Positions 45,060 to 54,778 of a stretch of 64,000 bases of DNA are shown piece by piece. The stretch lies in NCBI RefSeq assembly GCF_039538045.1, contig NZ_BAABBQ010000001.1, forward strand, positions 1,138,001-1,202,000, read 5' to 3'. The stretch's first letter is position 1. Every line of letters begins with the position of its first letter. Made by a program: the position numbers and the translations under genes. Under the pieces are notes generated by a model that was not told where the DNA came from, ran no database searches, and was given only the letters and a program-made list of their open reading frames with translations. Source of the DNA: Sphingomonas swuensis (GTDB lineage Bacteria; Pseudomonadota; Alphaproteobacteria; Sphingomonadales; Sphingomonadaceae).

Positions 45060-46330
45060 ACGCGCCTTCGCACCCCAACATGGAAGAAGTCTTGCACCCT
45101 GTCGAACCGCCTACCGGCTTGTCCCGGCTGAATGCCAAGCAGAAGATCGCGCTCGGCCTCGTTCCTCTCGCCCTCGTCGCCGGGATCGCCTTTGGCCGTC
45201 CGGGCGGACCCGAGGCCAATGCCGCGCCGCCACCGGTAACGGTGACCGCCGCCCAGCCGCTGGTCCGACAAGTGTCCGAGTGGGACGACTACTCCGGCCG
45301 CTTCGAAGCCAGCCGCTCAGTCGAAGTGCGTCCGCGGGTGTCGGGCGCGATCGTTGGAGTCCACTTCAGGGACGGCAGCTACGTCCGGCAGGGACAACTC
45401 CTCTTCACCATCGATCCGCGCCCCTTCGCCGCATCGCTGGCGGAGGCGCGCGCCGCGGTGGCCGGTGCCCGCAGCGAACTCAGCCTCGCGCAGGCCGACC
45501 TGTCGCGGGCGCAGCGGTTGCTCGAAGCCGACGCGGTCTCGCGCAGCGACGTCGACCGGCTTCGTGCGCGGGTCCAGGCCGCGCAGGCCTCGCTCGCCGC
45601 AGCGGACGCACGAGTCCGTTCACGGCAGCTCGACGTCGGCTTCACCCAGGTCCGCGCGCCGATCAGCGGCCGCGTCTCGGATCGTCGCATCGACGCCGGC
45701 AACCTCGTTCAGGGCGAGGGCGGGGGCGAAGCGACCCTGCTCACCACCATCAACGCACTCGACCCGATCTACTTCACCTTCGACGCGTCCGAGGCGCTGT
45801 TCCTCAAGGCCCGGCGGGCGCAGGAGAATGGCGAGGCGCCGAGCGAGGTGAAGATCCGGCTCCAGGACGAAACCGACTATCGCTGGCGCGGCCGGCTCGA
45901 CTTCACCGACAATGGTCTCGACACGCGGTCGGGGACGATCCGGCTCCGAGCGGTGATCGACAATGGCCGCCAGTTCCTGACGCCGGGCATGTTCGGCAAC
46001 CTCCGCCTCGCCTCGGGCGACGCGCGCCCGGCGCTGCTGGTGCCCGATGCGGCGGTCACGACCGACCAGGCCCGCAAGGTGGTGACCGTAGTCGGCCGCG
46101 ACGGCAGCCTGGCGCCACGTTCCGTTGTCACCGGTCCGCTGATCGACGGCCTGCGGGTGATCCGTTCGGGGCTCGAGCCCAGTGACCGGATCGTGATCAG
46201 CGGCGCGCAGCTCGCCATGCCCGGAATGAAGGTGCAGGTCCGTCCCGGCACCATCAAGGCCGCGGCGCCGCCGCCTGCTGCGCCGCAGTCCGCGCCGCTC
46301 GCAGGCTCGGCCACCTTCGCGACCCGCTAA
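45056..46330 (+). CDS. RND efflux periplasmic adaptor (membrane fusion protein)
   Basis: A 424-aa adaptor linking pump and outer-membrane channel. A single N-terminal membrane anchor ('KIALGLVPLALVAGIAFG') is followed by the lipoyl half-motif 'VEVRPRVSGAIVGVHFRDGSYVRQGQLLFTID', an alpha-hairpin of about 70 residues, the second half-motif 'FTQVRAPISGRVSDRRIDAGNLV', then the beta-barrel and membrane-proximal domains. There is no lipobox. It belongs to the AcrA/MexE/MdtA group. It overlaps the unknown 142-aa gene and is 54 bp before the pump gene. Confidence 0.93.
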   Translation: MNAPSHPNMEEVLHPVEPPTGLSRLNAKQKIALGLVPLALVAGIAFGRPGGPEANAAPPPVTVTAAQPLVRQVSEWDDYSGRFEASRSVEVRPRVSGAIVGVHFRDGSYVRQGQLLFTIDPRPFAASLAEARAAVAGARSELSLAQADLSRAQRLLEADAVSRSDVDRLRARVQAAQASLAAADARVRSRQLDVGFTQVRAPISGRVSDRRIDAGNLVQGEGGGEATLLTTINALDPIYFTFDASEALFLKARRAQENGEAPSEVKIRLQDETDYRWRGRLDFTDNGLDTRSGTIRLRAVIDNGRQFLTPGMFGNLRLASGDARPALLVPDAAVTTDQARKVVTVVGRDGSLAPRSVVTGPLIDGLRVIRSGLEPSDRIVISGAQLAMPGMKVQVRPGTIKAAAPPPAAPQSAPLAGSATFATR

Positions 46331-46384
46331 GCACCATTCCTTCCAGCCGTCCGGCGCCGTCCAGCGTCGGCGGGGAGAACATCC

Positions 46385-49300
46385 ATGCGTCTGTCACGCT
46401 TCTTCATCACCCGCCCGATCTTCGCGGCGGTGATTGCCGTGCTGATCACCGTGATGGGCGCGATCGCCTATTTCGGCCTGCCGGTCTCGCAATATCCGGA
46501 CATTGTGCCGCCGACGGTCACGGTAAACGCCAGCTATCCCGGCGCCTCGGCCGAGACCGTGTCCGAGACCGTCGCCGCGCCGATCGAGCAGGAGATCAAC
46601 GGCGTCGACAACATGATCTACATGTCGTCGCAATCGACCGGCGACGGGCGCCTGACCATCACCGTCACCTTCAAGCAGGGGACCGACCTCAACGCCGCGC
46701 AGGTGCTGGTGCAGAACCGGGTGGCCGTGGCCACTCCGCGCCTGCCGCAGGAGGTCCAGCGGCTGGGTGTCATCACCCGCAAGACGTCGCCCGACTTCCT
46801 GATGGTGGTGAACCTCGTGTCGCCCGACCGATCGCTCGATCGCGGCTACATGTCCAACTATGCGCTGACCCAGGTACGCGACCGGCTTTCGCGCCTCGAC
46901 GGGGTCGGCGACGTCCAGCTGTTCGGCGCCCGCGACTATGCGATGCGGGTGTGGATAGATCCCGAGCGCGCCGCGGCGCTCAACCTGACGGCGGGCGAGA
47001 TCGTCGCAGCCCTGCGCGCCCAGAACGTGCAGGTCGCCGCGGGCACGCTCGGCCAGCCGCCCTACGCGACCGGCGCCGCCTACCAGCTCAGCGTCGAGAC
47101 CCAGGGCCGGCTCGCCGATCCGCAGCAGTTCGCCAACGTCATCATCCGAAGCGATGCCGACGGCCGCCAGGTCCGCGTCTCGGACGTCGCACGGGTCGAG
47201 CTCGGCGCCGCCGACTATGCGTCCAACACCTACCTCTCGGGCGAGCCCACCGTCCTGCTCGGCGTCTTCCAGCGCCCGGGCTCCAACGCGCTCGCCGCCG
47301 CCGAGCTCGTCAAGAAGGAGATGGAGTCCGCCTCCAAGTCCTTCCCCAAGGGCCTCGAGTATCGGGTGATCTACAATCCGACCGAGTTCATCGCCCAGTC
47401 GATCGACGAGGTCGGCAAGACCCTGTTCGAAGCGATCCTGCTGGTCGTGCTGGTGATCATCGTCTTCCTCCAGCGCTGGCGCGCCGCGGTGGTCCCCGTC
47501 ATCGCCATCCCCGTCTCGCTGATCGGCACCTTCGCAGTGCTGCAGATGGTCGGCTATTCGCTCAACAACCTGTCGCTGTTCGGCCTGGTGCTGGCGATCG
47601 GGATCGTGGTCGACGACGCCATCGTCGTGGTCGAGAATGTCGAGCGCAACCTCGCCAAGGGCATGACCGCGCTCGAAGCCGCGCGAACCTCGATGGACGA
47701 GGTCGCCGGCGCGCTGGTCGCGATCGTGCTCGTGCTGTGCGCGGTGTTCCTTCCGACCCTGTTCCTCAACGGGTTGTCGGGCGCCTTCTATCACCAGTTT
47801 GCGGTGACCATCTCGGCGGCGACGCTGATCTCGCTGCTGCTGTCGTTGACGCTGTCGCCGGCGATGGCTGCGCTGCTGCTGAAGCCGCATGGCCACGAGC
47901 CGCCGAAGAACCGTCTCGCGGCGCTGGCGCAGCGGGCGGGCGATGCCTTCAACCGCATGTTCGAGCGGTTCAGCGAGTCCTATGCCCGGCTGACCCGCCG
48001 GCTGGTCGCCGCGCCCAAGCGGATGATGGCCGCCTATGCGGTGCTGATCGCGCTGACCGTAGGGCTCTTCTCGATCACGCCGACGGGCTTCATCCCGGCG
48101 CAGGATCAGGGCTACTTCCTGACCGTCATCCAATTGCCGCCAGGCTCCTCGCTCGAGCGTACCGACGAGGTGATGCGCAAGGTCGCCGACCGCATCCTGC
48201 CCATCAAGGGCGTCGAGGGTGCGGTGATGCTGGCCGGCTTCGACGGCGCGTCGCAGACCCAGGCGCCCAACGCCGCCGCCGCCTATGTTCCCCTCAAGTC
48301 ATTCGAGGAGCGCGAGAAGCTCGGGGTCAAGCTGTCGGACATCATGGCCGAGGCGCAGAAGCGGACCGCCGACATCAACGAGGCTCGCCTGCTGATCATC
48401 CCGCCGCCCCTGATCCAGGGGATCGGATCGGCGGGTGGCTACCGGATGATCGTTCAGGACACCGGCGGCCACAGCTTCCAGCAACTGTCCGGCCTGTCGT
48501 GGAGCATCATCGGCAAGGCCAACCAGACGCCCGGCCTTCGCCAGGTCTACACCCTGTTCGACATCTCGACGCCGCGCGTGTTCGCCGACGTCGACCGCAC
48601 CAAGGCCGACATGCTGGGCGTGCCGCCGGAGCGGATCTTCGAGGCACTCCAGGTCTATCTCGGCTCTGCCTTCGTTAACGACTTCAACCTGCTTGGCCGC
48701 ACCTATCGGGTGACCGCGCAGGCGGAGGCTGACGCCCGTGCCAGCGAGGCCGATATCGCCAACCTCAGGGCCCGCTCCAACTCGGGCGCGATGGTGCCGA
48801 TCGGATCGGTCACGACCTTCGAAGACCGTACCGGACCCTATCGCGTGTCCCGCTACAATGGCTTCCCGGCGGTCGAGATCGATGGCGACACCGCGCCCGG
48901 CTATTCGTCCGGCCAGTCGCTGGAAGCGATGGAGGAGCTCGCCCTGGCGCAGCTTCCGGCGGGCTTCCGGACCGAGTGGACCGGCATCGCCTATCAGGAA
49001 AAGGCCGCGGGAAGCACCGCGACCCTGGTCTTCGGATTGGCCGTGCTGTTCGTCTTCCTGGTGCTTGCAGCGCAATTCGAAAGCCTGGTGCTTCCGCTGG
49101 CGATCATCCTGATCGTGCCCATGTGCCTGCTGGCGGCGATGGCGGGCGTGAACCTGCGCGGCATGGACAACAATGTCCTGACCCAGGTCGGACTGGTGGT
49201 GCTGATCGCGCTTGCGGCCAAGAATGCCATCCTGATCGTCGAGTTCGCGCAACAGGATGAGGCCGCGGGCATGTCCCCGGTCGAGGCCGCGGTGCGGGCG

Positions 49301-49564
49301 GCGCGCGATCGCCTCCGTCCGATCCTGATGACCAGCTTCGCCTTCATCCTCGGTTCGCTTCCGCTGCTAATCGCGAAAGGGGCGGGGGCGGAGCTTCGCC
49401 AGGCGCTGGGCACGGCGGTGTTCTTCGGGATGATCGGAGTGACCGCCTTCGGCCTCATCTTCACCCCCACTTTCTATGTCGTCTGCCGCGCGCTGGCCGA
49501 CCGGATTGGCCGCCTTCGCGGTGCCCGCCCGTCTGCTTCCCCGGCACCGCTGCCAGCGGAATGA
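46385..49564 (+). CDS. RND multidrug efflux pump, inner-membrane subunit (HAE1)
   Basis: A 1059-aa proton-driven pump of the AcrB/MexF type with 12 membrane segments and two large periplasmic loops. The proton-relay aspartates of TM4 are D410 and D411 in 'IVVDDAIVVVENVER', and the TM10 lysine is in 'AAKNAILIVEFA'. The N terminus 'MRLSRFFITRPIFAAVIAVLITVMG' is canonical. Substrates cannot be read, but the repressor and adaptor group it with multidrug rather than metal pumps. Confidence 0.95.
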   Translation: MRLSRFFITRPIFAAVIAVLITVMGAIAYFGLPVSQYPDIVPPTVTVNASYPGASAETVSETVAAPIEQEINGVDNMIYMSSQSTGDGRLTITVTFKQGTDLNAAQVLVQNRVAVATPRLPQEVQRLGVITRKTSPDFLMVVNLVSPDRSLDRGYMSNYALTQVRDRLSRLDGVGDVQLFGARDYAMRVWIDPERAAALNLTAGEIVAALRAQNVQVAAGTLGQPPYATGAAYQLSVETQGRLADPQQFANVIIRSDADGRQVRVSDVARVELGAADYASNTYLSGEPTVLLGVFQRPGSNALAAAELVKKEMESASKSFPKGLEYRVIYNPTEFIAQSIDEVGKTLFEAILLVVLVIIVFLQRWRAAVVPVIAIPVSLIGTFAVLQMVGYSLNNLSLFGLVLAIGIVVDDAIVVVENVERNLAKGMTALEAARTSMDEVAGALVAIVLVLCAVFLPTLFLNGLSGAFYHQFAVTISAATLISLLLSLTLSPAMAALLLKPHGHEPPKNRLAALAQRAGDAFNRMFERFSESYARLTRRLVAAPKRMMAAYAVLIALTVGLFSITPTGFIPAQDQGYFLTVIQLPPGSSLERTDEVMRKVADRILPIKGVEGAVMLAGFDGASQTQAPNAAAAYVPLKSFEEREKLGVKLSDIMAEAQKRTADINEARLLIIPPPLIQGIGSAGGYRMIVQDTGGHSFQQLSGLSWSIIGKANQTPGLRQVYTLFDISTPRVFADVDRTKADMLGVPPERIFEALQVYLGSAFVNDFNLLGRTYRVTAQAEADARASEADIANLRARSNSGAMVPIGSVTTFEDRTGPYRVSRYNGFPAVEIDGDTAPGYSSGQSLEAMEELALAQLPAGFRTEWTGIAYQEKAAGSTATLVFGLAVLFVFLVLAAQFESLVLPLAIILIVPMCLLAAMAGVNLRGMDNNVLTQVGLVVLIALAAKNAILIVEFAQQDEAAGMSPVEAAVRAARDRLRPILMTSFAFILGSLPLLIAKGAGAELRQALGTAVFFGMIGVTAFGLIFTPTFYVVCRALADRIGRLRGARPSASPAPLPAE

Positions 49565-49574
49565 GGAAATGATC

Positions 49575-50966
49575 ATGACCAAGCGCCTCCTGCCGATCGC
49601 GGCGTCCGTCCTTGCCCTCGCCGCCTGTGCGAGCGGTAGCGACTATGCCGCCCGGCCGCTTCCGACGACCGCCGCCGCGCCCTTCCTTGGATCGACCAGT
49701 CCGCTCGTCAGCACCGCCCAGCCGGCGGGGGACTGGTGGCGGCTGTACCGCGATCCGGTGCTCGACCGCCTCGTCGCCGACGCGCTCGCCGCCAACACCG
49801 ACGTGCGGGTCGCGGCCGGTCGGCTGGAGCGGGCAAGGGCGCTGGTCCGCCAGACGCGGGCGGCGCGTGAGCCGCAGATCGGCGCCAACGCCGGAGCCCA
49901 GCTCGGCCGCTCGCCCCAGGCCATTGCGGGCGGGGAGGGCGGCATCGACCTCCAGCTCGATGCGGGCCTGAGCGTCGCCTACGAGTTCGACCTTGCCGGC
50001 CGGCTCTCCCGCTCGGTCGAGGCCGCGCGGGGCGATGCCGCCGCCGCGGCCTTCGAAGCCGATGCGGTGCGCGTGCTGGTCGTCGCCGACACGACGCGGG
50101 CCTATGCCGACGCCGCCTCGGCGGCCAAGCGGATCGCGGTCGCCGAGCGCATCGTCGGCCTACTCGACCGCTCGCTCGCCCTGACCGAGCGACGCCGCGT
50201 GGTGGGGCTTGCAACCGGCCTCGATACTGCCCGTATCGCCGCCCTTCGCGACCAGCGCCGGGCCGAGGTCCCGCTGCTCGAAGCGGACCGCACCGCCGCG
50301 CTGCTGCGCCTCGCGACCCTGACCGGGCGTACGCCGCGCGACCTGCCGGCCGTGGCGGCGGCGCGCAACGACACGCTGACGCTCGATCAGCCGATCCCCG
50401 TCGGCGATGGCGCCGGCCTGCTTGCCCGCCGCCCCGACGTCCGCGCGGCCGAGCGTCGCCTTGCGGCCGCGACCGCCCGGATCGGGGTCGCCACCGCCGA
50501 CCTCTACCCCAGCATCTCGCTCGGCGGCTCGATCGGGGGCAGCGGGACGAACGTGTCGAACCTCCTCAATCCACTGAGCTGGCTGGTCGGACCGTTGCTC
50601 AACTGGACCGCCAACCGATCGGCAACCCGAGCGCGGATCGCGACAGCCGAGGCCGACAGCCGGATCGCACTGGCGCAGTTCGATGGCAGCATCCTGACCG
50701 CGCTCCAGGAGACCGAGACTGCGCTCTCCGCCTACCAGCGTCTCGAGCAGCGGCGCGCCGCGCTCGCCTCGGCCCGCACCCAGGCGGAAGCCGTGGTCCG
50801 CCGCACCCGCGCGCTGCAGCGTGAAGGACAGATCAGCTCGCTCGAGCTGCTCGATGCCGAACGCACCTACGCGGACGCGGAAGCCGCCGTGGCGCAGAGC
50901 GACGCCGGCATTGCCAATGCACAGATTGATCTGTTTCGAGCGCTGGGTGGCGACTGGCGACGCTAG
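49575..50966 (+). CDS. Outer-membrane efflux factor (NodT/OprM-type lipoprotein)
   Basis: A 463-aa TolC-like channel lipoprotein completing the RND system. The lipobox is 'LALAACAS', so it is anchored in the outer membrane. Two OEP repeats follow with 'DWWRLYRDPVLDRLVADALAANTDVRVAAGRLERARA' and 'RRPDVRAAERRLAAATARIGVATADLYPSISLGGSIG'. The ATG at 49575 is preferred because GAGGAAA lies 8 nt upstream; an ATG at 49569 is too close to it. It lies 10 nt after the pump stop. Confidence 0.93.
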   Translation: MTKRLLPIAASVLALAACASGSDYAARPLPTTAAAPFLGSTSPLVSTAQPAGDWWRLYRDPVLDRLVADALAANTDVRVAAGRLERARALVRQTRAAREPQIGANAGAQLGRSPQAIAGGEGGIDLQLDAGLSVAYEFDLAGRLSRSVEAARGDAAAAAFEADAVRVLVVADTTRAYADAASAAKRIAVAERIVGLLDRSLALTERRRVVGLATGLDTARIAALRDQRRAEVPLLEADRTAALLRLATLTGRTPRDLPAVAAARNDTLTLDQPIPVGDGAGLLARRPDVRAAERRLAAATARIGVATADLYPSISLGGSIGGSGTNVSNLLNPLSWLVGPLLNWTANRSATRARIATAEADSRIALAQFDGSILTALQETETALSAYQRLEQRRAALASARTQAEAVVRRTRALQREGQISSLELLDAERTYADAEAAVAQSDAGIANAQIDLFRALGGDWRR

Positions 50967-50985
50967 TCGCGAAACTGGCCAAGGC

Positions 50986-51059
50986 TGGAGCGGGTAGCGG
51001 GAATCGAACCCGCGCGTTCAGCTTGGGAAGCTGACAGGCTACCATTACATCATACCCGC
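50986..51059 (-). tRNA. tRNA-Gly (anticodon CCC), CCA encoded
   Basis: On the minus strand the acceptor GCGGGTA pairs with TACCCGC, followed by T and an encoded CCA. The anticodon stem TCAGC/GCTGA encloses loop TTCCCAA, with anticodon CCC at 51025-51027. The T arm is GCGGG-TTCGATT-CCCGC. All arms pair well, and 74 nt with CCA is usual for tRNA-Gly. Confidence 0.95.
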
Positions 51060-51111
51060 GCGCTCGCGCCGCAGAGCGATTGCCACAGGGTGTGTCGCCC
51101 ATCAACCCCCA

Positions 51112-51151
51112 GAAAGACGAAGGGCGCCGCCTCCTTGCGGAAGCGACGCCC
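51112..51151 (-). terminator. Rho-independent terminator of the TonB-dependent receptor gene
   Basis: A 13-bp stem (51122-51134 with 51139-51151, two G-T wobbles) with loop GCAA on the minus strand, followed by TTCGTCTTTCT. It lies 25 nt after the receptor stop. Confidence 0.82.
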
Positions 51152-51176
51152 CAGGTCCGGTCAGTCCGGGATCGGC

Positions 51177-53819
51177 TTAGATGCCGAAGCGGAGCGACGC
51201 CATGATGGTCCGCGGCGCAGCCGGGGTGAAGTTCGGGTTGTCGTTGGCACGGATCTGCGTGCCGATGTTCCCGAGGTAGAACTGGTCGGTCAGGTTGGTG
51301 ACGTTCACCTGGAAGAAGGTGTTCTTGAGACCCAGCGGCTCGGCCGAGATGCGGAGGTCCGCATCGACGGTGGTGTAGCCGGAGACCTTCACGTCATTGG
51401 TGTCGGTCGCGAAGCGCGAGCCGACCCGCTTGAACTGGAAGCCCAGCTCGAACGGATTGAAGTCGAAGTTCACGCGGCCACCGAACTGCCACTTGGGGGT
51501 CTCGGTGACGAACTTGCCGGCGGTCGGAGCGCAGACGGTGGTCGTCTGGCCCGCGGTCGGCGCCGCGCCGCAGAAGATCAGGCCTGCGGGCGGAGCAATC
51601 GTGCCGGTCGCCGGCGCCGTGTAGCGCTGGATCTCGACATTCTCCTTCAGCTCGGTGTCGATGTAGCTGACCAGGCCGACGAGGCTGATCCAGCGAGCCG
51701 GCTGATAAGCGATGTTCGCGTCGACACCCTGGCTGTCGACCGAACCGATGTTGCGGTCGAGCGAAATGCCGAGGTCCGGGTTGAACGAGCTGACGATCCG
51801 GTTCTGATAGTCGATCTTCCAGGCCGCGAGCTGCGCCTGGACGTTGCGCCGGGTGTAGCGCAGGCCGAGGTCGAACGCATCGGTCTCTTCCGGATCGATC
51901 TCGACGATCGGAGCACGGTAGAGGTTGTCGGTGCGCGGCGCCGAGAAGCCCTTGGCATAGCTGCCGAAGGTCGAGAGGCCGTTGAGGCTGCCCGAGAAGT
52001 TGTAGGTGAAGCCGACGTTCGGAAGCAGCTTGCCGAACTTATACTTGGCCTTGAACGGACGGTAGTAAGGCGTCGGGCCGGTGGTCGGCACGACATCGTC
52101 GGCGTCGATGAAGTTGAGGTTGGTCTCGCTGGTGCAGTAAGCGAAGCCAGACCCACGCGCCTCGATCGGGCAGAAGGTCTCGAGGTCGCGCTTGAAGAAC
52201 GGACGACGGACGCCGACCTCGACCCGCAGGGCGCGGTCGAAGAAGCGGCCGATATACTGGCCCGAGATCTGGTTCAGGAGAGCGATCGACTTGCGGTCGC
52301 GCTGCTGGATCTGGAAGCCGTCGGCGGTCAGGACGTCGCGTCCGTTGCGGCCCGAGAAGATGTTCTGCGGGCTGCCGTCCTGCTCGAGATATCCCCACTC
52401 ACCGGTCTGGCGGTGGTTGCCGCGGTCGTAGGTGTAGGCGACGCGCAGGCGGTGCTCGCGGGTGATGTCCCAGATGAGCGAGCTGGTCAGGCCGTAGCGA
52501 CGGGTGTTGGTGATGTTCGGAGTGAAGAAGCGGACGGTGTCGAGGATGTCGCCGTCACCGTTGTAGTCGACTCCGGCAGCGGTGGTCGAACCGCCACGGG
52601 CGCGGGCGCTGTTCTCGGCGAGCGTGGTGGTGCCGCCGCCATGCGCCAGCGTGTACTGGTAGCTCGGGTCGACGGTCAGGGTCAGCGCGTCGGTCAGCGT
52701 GAAGCGCGAGCTGCCGCGGATGTTGCCGGTGTCCGACGGATTGACGCGCACACCGAAATAGTTGGTGCAGGCCGACGCGTTGAGCGGGTTGTTGTTGGCG
52801 CTTCCGGCAATTGCGGGTGCCGAGGGGCCGGTGCCGTTCGGGCCGGTGCCGCCGTTACCGTTCTGGACGACGCCATTCAGCGGAATGGGGTTGTTGCACT
52901 CGGCCAGGTTCTCGAAGTCGTAGGCAGCTTCTTCCTGCGCGTAGCTGAAGTAGCCGACGCGGGTCGGATTGTTCGCATTCGCCAGGGCATTGTCCTGGAT
53001 CTCCGAGGTGCCGAACAGCGAGCGGAAGTCGCTCAGGCTCGGGTTACGGAAGAAGTTGTTGCGGTTGATGTTGATGTGCGCGCCGAGCGTGATGAAGTCG
53101 CCGTTGTTGCCGATCGGCTGATAGATCTTGGCATTGGCCTGGCGCTTGTAGATCTCGCCCGGGCCCTTGAACTTGTCGTTGCGGGCATAGCTGCCCGACA
53201 GGAAGGCGCGGGTGCCCGACGAGTGCAGGGTGCCGGTCTGGACGACGCCGAACAGGCGGCGATAGTCGAAGGTGCCGACCGAGCCGGTGAAGTTCAGCTG
53301 CTGGTCGAGCGTCGGCAGGATGGTGCGGTAGTTGACGGTGCCGCCGGCGGCCGACGCGGTCGGCGAGTCGACGTCGGTGACCCCGAGGCCGACGTTGACC
53401 TGCTCGATCAGCTCGGGGTCGACCTGCTGGTTCGAATAGATGGCATAGTTGCCGGTGTCGTTGAGCGGCTGGCCGTCAAGCGTCAGGCTGATGCGGTTGC
53501 CGTCGAAGCCGCGGATGCGGATGTTGCCGCCCGCGCTGCCGTAGGGATCGCTCTGGGTGAAGTTGACGCCCGGGACCAGGTTCAGCGTGTTGAGGATGGT
53601 CTGGCCGGCCGACTGCTTGCTGATCAGCTCCTGCGTGATGACCGCCTTGGCCTTGGTCGTGTCGGGCACCTGGATGCCGTCGACGTTGCTCGACCGGGTG
53701 CCGGTGACGACGATCGGCGCCGCTTCTTCTTCGGTCTCGATGGTGCCGGTCGACTGGGCGAAGGCGGCGGTCGGCATGAACACCGCCGCGGCGGAGCAGA
53801 GCAGGATGAGCTTTTTCAC
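51177..53819 (-). CDS. TonB-dependent outer-membrane receptor
   Basis: An 880-aa active importer of siderophore or other large ligands. The signal peptide ends near AFAQ, followed by a TonB-box-like 'PIVVTGTR', the plug domain with 'LNLVPGVNFTQSDP' and 'IRIRGFDGNRISLTLDGQPLND', and a 22-strand-type barrel ending 'MASLRFGI'. Mature cysteines occur in close pairs in predicted loops (ECNN/ACTN, FCPI/YCTS, FCGA/VCAP). The ligand is not known. No regulator or periplasmic binding protein is adjacent. A 202-bp region upstream (53820-54021) holds a GTTGTT-CAGA-AACAAC inverted repeat at 53947-53962, of uncertain role. Confidence 0.92.
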   Translation of the reverse strand: MKKLILLCSAAAVFMPTAAFAQSTGTIETEEEAAPIVVTGTRSSNVDGIQVPDTTKAKAVITQELISKQSAGQTILNTLNLVPGVNFTQSDPYGSAGGNIRIRGFDGNRISLTLDGQPLNDTGNYAIYSNQQVDPELIEQVNVGLGVTDVDSPTASAAGGTVNYRTILPTLDQQLNFTGSVGTFDYRRLFGVVQTGTLHSSGTRAFLSGSYARNDKFKGPGEIYKRQANAKIYQPIGNNGDFITLGAHININRNNFFRNPSLSDFRSLFGTSEIQDNALANANNPTRVGYFSYAQEEAAYDFENLAECNNPIPLNGVVQNGNGGTGPNGTGPSAPAIAGSANNNPLNASACTNYFGVRVNPSDTGNIRGSSRFTLTDALTLTVDPSYQYTLAHGGGTTTLAENSARARGGSTTAAGVDYNGDGDILDTVRFFTPNITNTRRYGLTSSLIWDITREHRLRVAYTYDRGNHRQTGEWGYLEQDGSPQNIFSGRNGRDVLTADGFQIQQRDRKSIALLNQISGQYIGRFFDRALRVEVGVRRPFFKRDLETFCPIEARGSGFAYCTSETNLNFIDADDVVPTTGPTPYYRPFKAKYKFGKLLPNVGFTYNFSGSLNGLSTFGSYAKGFSAPRTDNLYRAPIVEIDPEETDAFDLGLRYTRRNVQAQLAAWKIDYQNRIVSSFNPDLGISLDRNIGSVDSQGVDANIAYQPARWISLVGLVSYIDTELKENVEIQRYTAPATGTIAPPAGLIFCGAAPTAGQTTTVCAPTAGKFVTETPKWQFGGRVNFDFNPFELGFQFKRVGSRFATDTNDVKVSGYTTVDADLRISAEPLGLKNTFFQVNVTNLTDQFYLGNIGTQIRANDNPNFTPAAPRTIMASLRFGI

Positions 53820-54021
53820 TTGGGAACCCCGTGGTGAGAGAGTGACTGACGGAACTTATGTGGTCGTTCAGTTCACCGGGGCCGCTATGGCTTGATTAAG
53901 ACAAAAGGGTGACGGCCGGGGCGGCCTCACCATTCGATCCCAATCTGTTGTTCAGAAACAACGCTTGCCGGTCGCCACCCCCGCGACTCGGGCCGGCTAA
54001 CAGCAGTTTAAACGCGAATTT

Positions 54022-54678
54022 TCAAGCCGCGGACCGGTCCAGATGGCGTCCAAGCTTCACGAAGAGGATGATGAGTGGCGGAACGAACACAATCGAGAGC
54101 ACCACCTTGGCCAGCATCTGCCCGCCGAGCAGCGGCGCGATCGGGAACACGCCGGCGAAGGCGACGCTGACGAAGATCAGCGTGTCGACCGCCTGGCTCA
54201 GCGCCGAAGCCACTGCGGAGCGGAAGAACAGCAGGCGCGAGCCTTCGCGTCCGCGCAGCTTGCTGAAGATGTAGACGTTGAGCAGCGTCGAGATGCCGTA
54301 GGCGAGGATCCCGCCGAGCCAGATGCGCGGGGTGCCGCTCATGATCAGGGTGAAGGCACCGAGTCGCTCCGGATCCATCTCGGGGCTGGCCGGAAGGGCG
54401 AGGACCAGCTCGGAAAGCGCGAGCGAGATCAGCAGCGGAACGAAGCCGATGACCACCAGCCGGTTGGCGGTCTCGCGCCCGTGCAGCTCGGCGATCGAGC
54501 TGCTCGTCACCACCAGCAGCAGGAAGGCGAAGATGCCGGCTTCGACGGCCAGCGGCCCGAGCGCCACCTGCTTGTTGCCGAGCACGCCGGCGATGCACAC
54601 CATTCCGCCATAGAAGATGGCGAAGGCGAACAGGGAAGGGGCGAGAAGGCGGCTTGGCGGCGCGGTATCGGTGCTCAT
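54022..54678 (-). CDS. VUT-family transporter (YhhQ-like, queuosine precursor type)
   Basis: A 218-aa inner-membrane protein with about six membrane segments. The family pattern is visible in 'CIAGVLGNKQVALGPLAVEAGIFAFLLLVVTSSSIAELHGRETANRLV' and 'AVASALSQAVDTLIFVSVAF'. The VUT group imports queuosine precursors such as preQ0 or preQ1. A second, diverged member lies at 62691. The ATG at 54678 gives MSTDTAPP. Substrate is inferred from family only. It is divergent from the SDR gene. Confidence 0.8.
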   Translation of the reverse strand: MSTDTAPPSRLLAPSLFAFAIFYGGMVCIAGVLGNKQVALGPLAVEAGIFAFLLLVVTSSSIAELHGRETANRLVVIGFVPLLISLALSELVLALPASPEMDPERLGAFTLIMSGTPRIWLGGILAYGISTLLNVYIFSKLRGREGSRLLFFRSAVASALSQAVDTLIFVSVAFAGVFPIAPLLGGQMLAKVVLSIVFVPPLIILFVKLGRHLDRSAA

Positions 54679-54778
54679 GGGGCGGAGGGGTAGCGACTGC
54701 CTGCTAAGTTGCAAGCGGGGTTGAAGCGCCTTGGGGCGAGCGCCATCTCGCGCGGCACTCCAGACAGGGACATCCACC

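Noticed and set aside
46394..48133. Minus-strand open frame of 579 codons opposite the RND pump
   Set aside because: His/Asp/Arg-rich shadow of membrane-protein codons; no motif.
50986..51059. tRNA-Gly as an integration site of a mobile element
   Set aside because: No integrase gene or direct repeat of the tRNA end was seen on either side; flanking genes look like ordinary chromosome.
51090..53837. Plus-strand open frame of 915 codons opposite the TonB-dependent receptor
   Set aside because: Antisense to a receptor with signal peptide, plug and barrel; the frame merely lacks stops because of GC bias.
53820..54021. GTTGTT-CAGA-AACAAC inverted repeat as a firm terminator or operator
   Set aside because: A 6-bp stem without T tract and without a second copy is too weak to call; kept only as a remark on the upstream region.
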